Below are positions 1 through 5,358 of a DNA stretch of 5,530 nucleotides, in pieces. The stretch is taken from contig CALLNG010000177.1 of NCBI GenBank assembly GCA_938005345.1, forward strand, positions 1 through 5,530, written 5' to 3'. A program made the translations under genes and the position numbers. The notes below the pieces were generated by a model. The model was not told the origin of the DNA and made no database searches. It worked only from the letters and a program-made list of their open reading frames with translations. Source of the stretch: an uncultured Clostridia bacterium (GTDB taxonomy: Bacteria > Bacillota > Clostridia > RUG12999). How positions within the stretch are numbered: the first letter of the stretch is position 1; each line of letters opens with the position of its first letter.

Positions 1-238
1 CGCCCCCAAGCGCTTCTACCTCCAGCCCGGAATCATCTGCCAGTGCGGGTGTTCCGCTGATGCCACATGTATATTCCGCCTTTATACGTGCGTTTTCTTC
101 AAAGCTTTTCCCGGTTTCCTCCGGGTTCGCCTCCAAGCCTAGTTCCCGAAGGGACACAACGTCAATCACCCCTTCCAGAATCGACCGGAATTCTTGCAGT
201 TTCCCTGCATTATTTGATGCTAATACCACTTTTTCCAT
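1..238 (-). CDS. rdgB: XTP/dITP diphosphatase (RdgB/HAM1 family), N-terminal part
   Basis: Reading the minus strand from the ATG at 238-236 gives 79 codons without a stop, cut by the window edge. The family hydrolyses non-canonical purine nucleoside triphosphates (XTP, dITP, ITP) to the monophosphate plus pyrophosphate in the cytoplasm, keeping them out of DNA and RNA. Visible family hallmarks are the nucleotide-binding SNNAGK at residues 8-13, ETGKSFEENA at 41-50, and ALADDSGLEVEALGG at 65-79, which includes the acidic DDSG catalytic region. The start is supported by GGAGGG at 250-245 with a 6-nt spacer, and the family usually begins with exactly this kind of short strand before the SNN(x)GK loop. 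Full-length members are about 200 residues, so roughly 120 are missing. It is divergent from tadA. I see no convincing promoter of its own. Confidence 0.93.
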   Translation of the reverse strand, partial: MEKVVLASNNAGKLQEFRSILEGVIDVVSLRELGLEANPEETGKSFEENARIKAEYTCGISGTPALADDSGLEVEALGG

Positions 239-409
239 CTCTGTCCCTCCATGAATTTATTGCACATCTTGATTTCTGATAGATATTAATACAATCCGTG
301 TTTCCTTAGATGCTATTCGCAAATTGTAAACTTGCGCAGCAACTGTTCTTTCAATATTACTAGTTTACCGCAATATCCAGTATTTTGCAATACCAAATCA
401 AAAAAGGCT

Positions 410-439
410 TTGGACTTTATCTCCAAACCATGGTATAAT
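410..439 (+). promoter_or_regulatory. Sigma-A-type promoter for tadA, extended -10
   Basis: TTGGAC at 410-415 and a perfect TATAAT at 434-439 are separated by 18 bp. TG at 431-432 gives a TGn extended -10. Transcription should begin near 446. An inverted repeat, TTTGGA at 409-414 with TCCAAA at 422-427, overlaps the -35 element and could be an operator. Confidence 0.8.
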
Positions 440-445
440 GTAAGA

Positions 446-552
446 GACTTGTTTTGTTCCCGCCTTGAATGCAACCGTAATAATGCGGTTTTATCAACTC
501 TACCCCGCCAGTGGCGGACAACCCAATCAAGCAAAAGAAAGGTGGTTTTTTT
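446..552 (+). promoter_or_regulatory. Structured 5' leader of tadA with competing pairings (candidate)
   Basis: The leader between the predicted start site and the tadA ATG contains two CCGCC copies (460-464 and 505-509), one GGCGG (513-517) and a GGTGG (541-545) that is part of the Shine-Dalgarno site. GGCGG can pair with the adjacent copy (tight hairpin, loop AGT) or with the distal copy, enclosing TTGA/TCAA (465-468 with 494-497) and AACCG/CGGTT (473-477 with 486-490). In the second fold CCGCC 505-509 is free to pair with GGTGG, which is followed by seven T (546-552). This would mask the ribosome site or resemble a terminator. I cannot assign it to a known riboswitch class, and the folding was done by eye. 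Confidence 0.4.
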
Positions 553-1008
553 ATGACACAACCGGAACAGTATATGCGCGAAGCACTGCAACAAGCACGT
601 TTGGCACAGTGTGAAGGAGAAGTTCCCGTTGGGGCGGTTATTGTGTATGGCGGAACAATTGTGGCACGCGGCCACAACACCCGGGAACAGCAGCAAGACC
701 CGCTTGGCCATGCCGAATTGGCTGCGATATCCGCCGCCGCGCAAACGTTAGGCACCTGGCGACTGGACCAGTGTGACCTATATGTTACACTGGAGCCATG
801 TCCTATGTGTGCTGGCGCAATTTTAAATGCCCGTATCCGCCGGGTCTATTTTGGGGCATATGATGAAGTGATGGGAGCCACCGGCTCCAAACTCAATTTA
901 TTTTACGATTACCGCTGGCCCACCACCGTATACTTTGCCGGCGGCATTTTGCAGCAAGACTGTCAACAGCTGTTGCAGGATTTTTTTCGCAGCAGGCGTC
1001 ATTCCTAG
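553..1008 (+). CDS. tadA: tRNA-specific adenosine deaminase TadA
   Basis: A 151-residue cytoplasmic zinc deaminase that converts adenosine to inosine at wobble position 34, classically of tRNA-Arg(ACG), allowing one tRNA to read several codons. The cytidine-deaminase-like fold motifs are intact: HAE at residues 53-55 (zinc ligand His53, proton-shuttle Glu55) and PCPMC at 82-86 (zinc ligands Cys83 and Cys86). The typical GEVPVGAVIV opening lies at 22-31 and a GATGSKLNL segment at 108-116. Length matches the family. The frame is open upstream to a GTG at 511, but the ATG at 553 is preferred: it has AAAGGTGG at 538-545 with a 7-nt all-T spacer, and its N-terminus matches the family. Its own promoter lies at 410-439. 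The stop is 11 bases from the end of the convergent LysR gene, with no terminator between them. Confidence 0.95.
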   Translation: MTQPEQYMREALQQARLAQCEGEVPVGAVIVYGGTIVARGHNTREQQQDPLGHAELAAISAAAQTLGTWRLDQCDLYVTLEPCPMCAGAILNARIRRVYFGAYDEVMGATGSKLNLFYDYRWPTTVYFAGGILQQDCQQLLQDFFRSRRHS

Positions 1009-1019
1009 CATGTCCTGCA

Positions 1020-1904
1020 TCAAAACCTCTTTTGGCAAAATGAAAAGAACTCCATATATTGCTCTTTGAAATAGCTATTTTTCAAATGTACCAAATAAAA
1101 TCCGCGTTGGGTAAATGGACACTCAATTGGAATTTCCCGCAGTGATCCGTTCGCTAATTCCTTCTTTACTACCCGCTCGTACAAAAATGTGATACCATCT
1201 CCCGCCAGTACCAACTGTTTGATGGCTTGAAAATTTTCTATTTCCCGTGTGATAGCAAAATCGGAAAGCCTCATATTTTGTTCCTCTAGTACCTGCTGCA
1301 GAATATGTCTCGTGCCGGACCCTTCTTCCCGTATAATCAGTGGGTATTCACATAGCTGCCACCAGGCATATTTTTCTTCCTCTAGCGGAAAATCTTTCGC
1401 ACACACTGCCACAAACCGTTCCCGCGACAGCAACTTGGCCTCAAATTGTGCATGGTCAAAATTTCCTTCAATTAAAGCAAAATCAATCGTTCCCTCTTGC
1501 AGTTGCTGGAGCAATTTTTGGGTATTCTCCACCAACATGCGCAAGCTAATTTGCGGATGCTCACGAAAAAATGCGTGTAGCACCTCCGGCATAACAAATT
1601 CTCCAATTGTGAGTGTCGCTCCAAAATTCAGCGTCTGTTTAGGTTCCTCCGGCTCCTCAAGCTGTTCTTGTACCTTTTTGCTGTCCGCCGCAACCGTTAC
1701 CGCAAACTGCCGCAGCAGTTTCCCTTTTGGCGTGAGCGTCAATGTCTTCCCCTGGTAAACAAATAATTTGGTGCCATAGGCTTTTTCCAAATATTGAATA
1801 TGCTGAGAAACAGCCGGTTGTGTCATGTGCAATTTTTCGGCGGTTTTGGTAAAACTTTTTTCCCGGCACAGCATTAAAAACGTCTTGAGTCGGTAATCCA
1901 GCAT
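1020..1904 (-). CDS. LysR-type transcriptional regulator, CysL/YeiE-like
   Basis: A 294-residue DNA-binding regulator of normal LysR length. The winged helix-turn-helix occupies about residues 3-62, with TAEKLHMTQPAVSQHIQYLE at 21-40 as the helix-turn-helix and recognition helix. A linker helix follows to about 85. The rest is a periplasmic-binding-protein-like effector domain from about 90. REEGSGTRH at 192-200 resembles the anion-binding GSGTR segment common in CysL/YeiE-type members. The start at 1904 is set by a double GGAG (GGAGAGGAG, 1917-1909). It is divergent from yeiH, the arrangement known for yeiE/yeiH in enterobacteria, where YeiE is reported to respond to sulfite. I infer that it activates yeiH in response to a small, possibly sulfur, anion; the ligand cannot be read from sequence. 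No terminator is visible downstream, so transcripts may run antisense into tadA. Confidence 0.92.
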   Translation of the reverse strand: MLDYRLKTFLMLCREKSFTKTAEKLHMTQPAVSQHIQYLEKAYGTKLFVYQGKTLTLTPKGKLLRQFAVTVAADSKKVQEQLEEPEEPKQTLNFGATLTIGEFVMPEVLHAFFREHPQISLRMLVENTQKLLQQLQEGTIDFALIEGNFDHAQFEAKLLSRERFVAVCAKDFPLEEEKYAWWQLCEYPLIIREEGSGTRHILQQVLEEQNMRLSDFAITREIENFQAIKQLVLAGDGITFLYERVVKKELANGSLREIPIECPFTQRGFYLVHLKNSYFKEQYMEFFSFCQKRF

Positions 1905-1922
1905 GTTACTCCTCTCCTATCT

Positions 1923-1937
1923 ATAACTATTTTTTAT
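1923..1937. promoter_or_regulatory. LysR box 1 (T-N11-A), upstream recognition site
   Basis: ATAA at 1923-1926 and TTAT at 1934-1937 form a dyad with 7 bp between, giving the LysR consensus T-N11-A (T1924, A1936). Its centre at 1930 is about 64 bp upstream of the predicted yeiH start site, where LysR regulators typically place the high-affinity recognition site. It also lies in the lysR leader, which suits autorepression. Functional assignment is inference. Confidence 0.55.
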
Positions 1938-1953
1938 GGTAATATAATAAATC

Positions 1954-1968
1954 ATAATTTGATTTTAT
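1954..1968. promoter_or_regulatory. LysR box 2 (T-N11-A), activation site over the yeiH -35
   Basis: ATAA at 1954-1957 and TTAT at 1965-1968, again with 7 bp between (T1955, A1967), repeat the box 1 architecture exactly 31 bp further on, about three helical turns. It overlaps the yeiH -35 hexamer at 1959-1964, the usual place for a LysR activation site. It is embedded in another dyad, AAATCA (1949-1954) with TGATTT (1960-1965). Confidence 0.5.
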
Positions 1969-1987
1969 ATCTAATTTGTGATAAAAT
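1959..1987 (+). promoter_or_regulatory. Promoter of yeiH, extended -10
   Basis: TTGATT at 1959-1964 and TAAAAT at 1982-1987 are 17 bp apart. TG at 1979-1980 supplies an extended -10. The start site should be near 1994, giving a short leader of about 24 nt with GGGGGA at 2006-2011 as ribosome site, 6 nt before the ATG. Confidence 0.65.
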
Positions 1988-1990
1988 CAA
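1962..1990 (-). promoter_or_regulatory. Candidate lysR promoter, mirror image of the yeiH promoter
   Basis: On the minus strand TTGATT (1990-1985) and TAAAAT (1967-1962) are also 17 bp apart. They arise from the perfect 9-bp inverted repeat TGATTTTAT (1960-1968) / ATAAAATCA (1981-1989). The start site would be near 1955, about 50 nt before the lysR ATG. It overlaps the yeiH promoter almost completely, so the two would be mutually exclusive. Other AT-rich hexamers nearby could serve instead. Confidence 0.4.
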
Positions 1991-2017
1991 GAAAAATTTG
2001 AAAATGGGGGAAATTTT

Positions 2018-3037
2018 ATGGTCAGCCGTATTTTATCTGCAACAAAAACAATTCTTCCCGGTCTTTTTGTCTGTGTCATCATTGCACTCATCGCACAAGC
2101 GGCCGCACATTTTGTTCCGGCCGTTGGTTCTGCACTGATTGCCATTGGTTTAGGAATTATCGCAGGCAATACATTTTTAGGCCAACCAGTGCTGGACAAA
2201 GGAACCAAATTTTCAGAGAGTAAACTTCTGGAAATCTCCATTGTCCTGACTGGGCTTACACTCAATTTAACCGACATCATCGGCGTGGGACTAGGCGGCG
2301 TTGGTTTTATTCTCATCCAAATGACGGGCACCATAGTCGCCGCTTGTCTCATTGGTAAATTGTTGGGATTCGGACGTAAATTTTCCCTGCTCATGTCTGC
2401 CGGCAATGCTGTTTGCGGCTCTTCTGCCATTGGTACTATCGCGCCGGTGGTAAACGCGGATTCCAAAGAAAAGGGAATTTCCATAACCATTGTTAACGTC
2501 ACGGGTACCATCTTAATGGTGCTGCTTCCCATTTTAGCAGGCATTCTGTACCAGCATGAAACGCTACATACCTCTGGTCTGATTGGCGGCACGCTACAAT
2601 CCATCGGTCAGGTGATTGCCTCGGCGAAATTTGTCAATGATGATGTAGTGGAGATGGCGACGGTATTCAAAATTATCCGAATTATCTTTTTAGTGCTTGT
2701 CGCATTGGTGTTCTCCAAAGTCTGCACTGATGATACCAAACCGTTTTTTTCTCCCAAGCAGGAGACTGGCGCACGTATCAAAACCGGTATTCCTTGGTTT
2801 ATTATCGGATTTTTCCTGTTGAGCATCATTACCAGTTTTGGCATTGTTCCGCAGCTGCTATCCCGTGGTGCAAAGCTGGTCAGCAACCAATTCGAAATCA
2901 TTGCTTTGGCAGCAATCGGTATGCGCGTCAAATTCCGCGACCTTTTACGGGAAGGCCCCAAAGCCATGCTTTACGGCGGTATGGTAGGTTGCTGTCAAAT
3001 TGCGCTGGCTGTGACGCTCATTTTCTTGTTGTTTTAA
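2018..3037 (+). CDS. yeiH: YeiH/UPF0324 family membrane protein, putative sulfate exporter
   Basis: A 339-residue polytopic membrane protein of the conserved YeiH family (PF03601, putative sulfate exporter family), at its usual length. I see about ten hydrophobic segments, for example at about residues 13-30, 36-50, 72-82, 92-112, 161-178, 217-233, 259-275, 291-301 and 317-338. The family signature AGNAVCGSSAIGTIAPVV lies at 128-145, with polar and small residues inside a membrane region and a cysteine at 133. A second landmark, AAIGMRVKFRDL, is at 298-309. Transport of sulfate or sulfite is a family-level proposal, not firmly proven. The divergent LysR gene and paired LysR boxes suggest inducible control. 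The gene ends at a strong terminator and appears monocistronic. Confidence 0.93.
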   Translation: MVSRILSATKTILPGLFVCVIIALIAQAAAHFVPAVGSALIAIGLGIIAGNTFLGQPVLDKGTKFSESKLLEISIVLTGLTLNLTDIIGVGLGGVGFILIQMTGTIVAACLIGKLLGFGRKFSLLMSAGNAVCGSSAIGTIAPVVNADSKEKGISITIVNVTGTILMVLLPILAGILYQHETLHTSGLIGGTLQSIGQVIASAKFVNDDVVEMATVFKIIRIIFLVLVALVFSKVCTDDTKPFFSPKQETGARIKTGIPWFIIGFFLLSIITSFGIVPQLLSRGAKLVSNQFEIIALAAIGMRVKFRDLLREGPKAMLYGGMVGCCQIALAVTLIFLLF

Positions 3038-3069
3038 TGAACCGGAACTTTTTCATTGCTTATACATTG

Positions 3070-3098
3070 GGTGCTGCTAAATTAGCAGCACCTTTTTT
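3070..3098 (+). terminator. Rho-independent terminator of yeiH
   Basis: GGTGCTGC at 3070-3077 and GCAGCACC at 3085-3092 form a perfect GC-rich 8-bp stem. The intervening TAAATTA could extend the pairing by two or three A-T pairs. TTTTTT follows directly at 3093-3098. It begins 33 bases after the yeiH stop. Confidence 0.92.
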
Positions 3099-3108
3099 AA
3101 CCGTATTC

Positions 3109-3142
3109 CGGCATGTTCCGCAAATGCCGTAACATTTTTTTT
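3109..3142 (+). terminator. Second, weaker terminator-like hairpin
   Basis: CGGCAT at 3109-3114 pairs with ATGCCG at 3124-3129 around a 9-nt loop, and an eight-T run follows at 3135-3142. The five bases between stem and T-tract (TAACA) weaken it as a terminator. It may be a backup to the stronger hairpin just upstream, or only a dyad. Confidence 0.35.
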
Positions 3143-3183
3143 GATTTCCCCATGCTCTTTTTGAAAAAATTCCCTCTCTTTGG

Positions 3184-3212
3184 TTGCAATATACGCCTTC
3201 TCATGATATAAT
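3184..3212 (+). promoter_or_regulatory. Promoter of the GH88 gene, extended -10
   Basis: TTGCAA at 3184-3189 and a perfect TATAAT at 3207-3212 with 17-bp spacing, plus TG at 3204-3205 (extended -10). Transcription should start near 3219, giving a leader of about 55 nt. I see no clear catabolite-repression (cre) site around it, which is unusual for a carbohydrate-degradation gene in this phylum. Confidence 0.8.
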
Positions 3213-3273
3213 AAATCCAAATAAAATAAAGGCTTAGCATACGGCCTAATTTGAAGAAAGAGAGGATTATTCC

Positions 3274-4395
3274 ATGGCACATTATGAACCAGACATGGCT
3301 TGGGTAGAGAAAACCTGGGCAAAAGTGGAGCAAAAAATGGCAAAAGTGGCACCCGCCGTAAGCACGCCATTCCCTTATACCACAGAAAACGGCATCTACA
3401 CCAACGGAGGGCACAATTCTTCTTGGTGGACCAATGGATTCTGGGCCGGAATGATGTGGCTCATGTATCACCAAACCAAAGACGATACCTACCGGAAGAT
3501 TGCAGAAAACTGTGAAGAAAAGCTGGATGAAACTTTCTTGAATTTCAACGGGTTGCACCACGACGTAGGTTTTATGTGGTTGCTTTCTGCTGTCGCCAAC
3601 TACCGTCTAACAGGCAACGAGACATCTAAAACGCGCGGATTGCATGCGGCGACGCTGCTGTGCGGCCGCTTTAATGCGCAGGCAAAATTTATCCGTGCCT
3701 GGAACGATGACAAGGTGGGCTGGGGTATTATAGACTGCATGATGAATATTCCGCTGCTCTATTGGGCGAGCGATACGATTGGAGACCCTCGGTTCCGTTA
3801 TGCCGCGATGACCCACGCGGATACCGCCATGACGGCGTTTGTCCGTCCCGATGGCTCCAGTAACCACATTGTCAGTTTTGACCCCATTACAGGAGAAATA
3901 TTGGAGACTCCCGGCGGGCAGGGATATGAAAGCGGTTCCTCCTGGTCCCGCGGGCAGAGCTGGGCGTTGTATGGCTTCACGCTAAGCTATATCCATACCG
4001 GAAAACAAGAATATTTAGATACTGCTAAAAAAGTGGCGCATTACTTTATTGCCAATCTGGATGACACCTATGTTCCCGCTGTGGATTTCCGTTCTCCTGC
4101 CGGTGACGATATGAAGGACGCTTCTGCGGGCTGCATTGCCGCTTGCGGACTCATTGAATTGTCCAAATTGGTACCAGAATTTGAAAAAGCCTTATATTTG
4201 CGGGCTGCCATGAATATCTTGAAAGGTATCGATCAGCATTGCTGCAATTACGAAGACAGCGAGCAGTCTATTGTACAAAAAGGTACGGAAGCCTACTTTA
4301 ACAAAACCGGCGTACATATTCCCATTATATATAGCGATTACTATTTCATGGAGGCATTGCTGAAATTAAAGGGCAATGAAGTATTGTTCTGGTAA
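3274..4395 (+). CDS. ugl: GH88 unsaturated glucuronyl hydrolase
   Basis: A 373-residue (alpha/alpha)6-barrel glycoside hydrolase, close to the 377 residues of the Bacillus sp. GL1 enzyme. The family hydrates the C4-C5 double bond of the unsaturated uronic acid that polysaccharide lyases leave on oligosaccharides (from heparin, chondroitin, hyaluronan or gellan), releasing the sugar. Asp97 in GLHHDVGF and Asp154 in WGIIDCMMN match the catalytic aspartates Asp88 and Asp149 of the GL1 enzyme as I recall them. His198, Gln216, Arg226 and Trp230 fall at a constant offset of five from its substrate-binding His193, Gln211, Arg221 and Trp225. GHNSSWWTNGFWAG at 46-59 is typical. There is no signal peptide, so it acts in the cytoplasm on imported oligosaccharides. 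AGAGGA at 3261-3266, 7 nt upstream, fixes the start. No lyase, transporter or sulfatase lies in the window, so the glycan is unknown. Confidence 0.93.
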   Translation: MAHYEPDMAWVEKTWAKVEQKMAKVAPAVSTPFPYTTENGIYTNGGHNSSWWTNGFWAGMMWLMYHQTKDDTYRKIAENCEEKLDETFLNFNGLHHDVGFMWLLSAVANYRLTGNETSKTRGLHAATLLCGRFNAQAKFIRAWNDDKVGWGIIDCMMNIPLLYWASDTIGDPRFRYAAMTHADTAMTAFVRPDGSSNHIVSFDPITGEILETPGGQGYESGSSWSRGQSWALYGFTLSYIHTGKQEYLDTAKKVAHYFIANLDDTYVPAVDFRSPAGDDMKDASAGCIAACGLIELSKLVPEFEKALYLRAAMNILKGIDQHCCNYEDSEQSIVQKGTEAYFNKTGVHIPIIYSDYYFMEALLKLKGNEVLFW

Positions 4396-4416
4396 AAAGA
4401 ACACCATTACGAAACA

Positions 4417-4455
4417 AGGCTGCATGGACGATACGCTCCGTTGCAGCCTATTTTT
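4417..4455 (+). terminator. Rho-independent terminator or attenuator between GH88 and the phosphodiesterase gene
   Basis: AGGCTGCA at 4417-4424 pairs perfectly with TGCAGCCT at 4442-4449. TGGA (4425-4428) with TCCG (4437-4440) extends the stem past one bulged base. ATTTTT follows. The T-tract ends 20 bases before the next ATG and only 6 bases before that gene's ribosome site, so the hairpin lies in the leader of the downstream gene. Confidence 0.85.
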
Positions 4456-4475
4456 CTGCTGAAAGGAGCATTCGT

Positions 4476-5309
4476 ATGCGTATTCAATATTTGGGCACTG
4501 CGGCAGCAGAGGGAATCCCCGCGATCTTTTGCAACTGCGAAAACTGCCGCGCGGCGCGGCAAAGGGGCGGAAAAGACCTCCGCGCACGCTCCCAGGTGCT
4601 ATTCGACCAAGATCTGTTGGTTGATTTTTCGCCGGATACCTATTGGAACTCTGTCCGTCACGGCATTGAGCTGACCCGCCTGCGCGCCTTGCTCGTCACC
4701 CACTCCCACTCGGACCATTTTATTCCCAACGAACTGGACATGCACGGGAGCCTGTATGCAAAAGATATGGTTTCTCCCACATTGGATATTTACTGCAACG
4801 ACCGTGTGTACGGCATTGCCAGCCGCCACTTGCAGCAGGACTATCAACTGAAGGACGTTGTTCAAACCGTGCGGCTGCACCAGGTCATGCCCATGGACTG
4901 CTTCCATGCGGCCGGTTTTACAGTCACTGCCTTGCGCGCCCACCATAATGAAGATGAGGTTTGCCTCCTGTATTTGCTGGAAAAAGGCGGCAAACGCATT
5001 TTATATGGAAATGACACCGGTGTTTTCTTCCCGGAAGTATTTGATTTTCTTGCAGGAAAGCCGCTGGACCTGGTGAGTCTGGACTGCACCAATGGAACTG
5101 GAAAAAGCCGCACTGGGCGACATATGGGGTTTGCGGAAAATGCGGCTGTCGTAGCCCGGCTGAAGGCGCTGGGCTGTCTTTCTCCGCGGTCTATTATTGT
5201 CTCTACGCATTTTTCACACGTTGGTATGCTGCCCCATGCACAGGCTAGCGAACGGGCCGCCCAATATGGGGCAATCGCCGCCTACGATGGGATGGTATTG
5301 GAACTATAA
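4476..5309 (+). CDS. PhnP-like metallo-beta-lactamase-fold phosphodiesterase
   Basis: A 277-residue cytoplasmic metal-dependent hydrolase of the PhnP group (COG1235-like). THSHSDH at 75-81 supplies the metal-binding HxHxDH; His76, His78, Asp80 and His81 share the numbering of E. coli PhnP as I recall it. His156 or His157, Asp180 in YGNDTG and His245 in STHFSH are the likely remaining ligands. Cys19-x-Cys21-x2-Cys24 together with His248, three residues after His245, reproduces PhnP's extra structural zinc site. E. coli PhnP opens phosphoribosyl cyclic phosphate in phosphonate degradation, but no phn gene is visible here, so the substrate could be another cyclic phosphodiester. AAAGGAG at 4462-4468 with a 7-nt spacer fixes the start. 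A terminator hairpin directly upstream and no clear private promoter suggest expression by read-through from the GH88 transcript. Confidence 0.88.
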   Translation: MRIQYLGTAAAEGIPAIFCNCENCRAARQRGGKDLRARSQVLFDQDLLVDFSPDTYWNSVRHGIELTRLRALLVTHSHSDHFIPNELDMHGSLYAKDMVSPTLDIYCNDRVYGIASRHLQQDYQLKDVVQTVRLHQVMPMDCFHAAGFTVTALRAHHNEDEVCLLYLLEKGGKRILYGNDTGVFFPEVFDFLAGKPLDLVSLDCTNGTGKSRTGRHMGFAENAAVVARLKALGCLSPRSIIVSTHFSHVGMLPHAQASERAAQYGAIAAYDGMVLEL

Positions 5310-5323
5310 TTTCCAAATTTCTC

Positions 5324-5352
5324 TTGTTTTTTCCATCATGATATGGTATACT
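5324..5352 (+). promoter_or_regulatory. Promoter for the right-edge gene, extended -10
   Basis: TATACT at 5347-5352 with TG at 5344-5345 gives a strong extended -10. The -35 candidate TTGTTT at 5324-5329 (17-bp spacing) is weak, which an extended -10 can tolerate. Predicted start near 5359. No terminator for the preceding phosphodiesterase gene is evident before it. Confidence 0.68.
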
Positions 5353-5358
5353 AAAAGT

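Larger units (their letters stand above)
239..552. other. Divergent intergenic region rdgB / tadA
   Basis: This 314-base region separates the starts of rdgB (leftward) and tadA (rightward). It holds the rdgB ribosome-binding site at 245-250, the tadA promoter at 410-439 and the tadA leader from about 446. Between 251 and 409 I see no gene. That stretch has small inverted repeats: CGCAA...TTGCG at 318-336 (imperfect palindrome), TTGC-gca-GCAA at 332-342 and GTATT-ttgc-AATAC at 380-393. These could be operators or chance in AT-rich DNA. The minus-strand reading frames crossing this region have no recognisable family and overlap tadA, so I do not call them. Confidence 0.7.

Noticed and set aside
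471..520. Resemblance of the CTCTACC segment in the tadA leader to the J2/3 core of purine riboswitches
   Set aside because: The flanking hairpin has a 3-nt loop (AGT) instead of the 7-nt loop needed for the loop-loop contact, and the upstream J1/2 sequence does not match.
511..552. Upstream GTG start at 511 for tadA, adding 14 residues
   Set aside because: It has no Shine-Dalgarno, the added residues do not look like the family, and the ATG at 553 has a good ribosome site at 7-nt spacing.
313..755. Long minus-strand open frames overlapping tadA and its leader
   Set aside because: They are antisense to a clear TadA gene and show no recognisable family, no good ribosome site and low-complexity, shadow-like composition.
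964..987. Palindrome CAACAGCTGTTG followed by a seven-T run inside the 3' end of tadA, terminator-like
   Set aside because: The palindrome has no loop, so the usable stem is only about four pairs, and it lies within conserved-length coding sequence.
1249..1758. 169-codon plus-strand open frame inside the LysR gene
   Set aside because: Its Ser/Cys-rich translation is the typical antisense of a normal gene, and the LysR frame is unambiguous.
1987..2604. 205-codon minus-strand open frame over yeiH
   Set aside because: It is rich in Met, Pro and Thr, as expected from the reverse of a hydrophobic membrane-protein gene, and has no family resemblance.
2018..4395. A joint sulfated-glycan module combining YeiH (sulfur anion export) and GH88
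   Set aside because: The genes are separated by a strong terminator and an independent promoter, and there is no sulfatase, so nothing beyond adjacency supports it.
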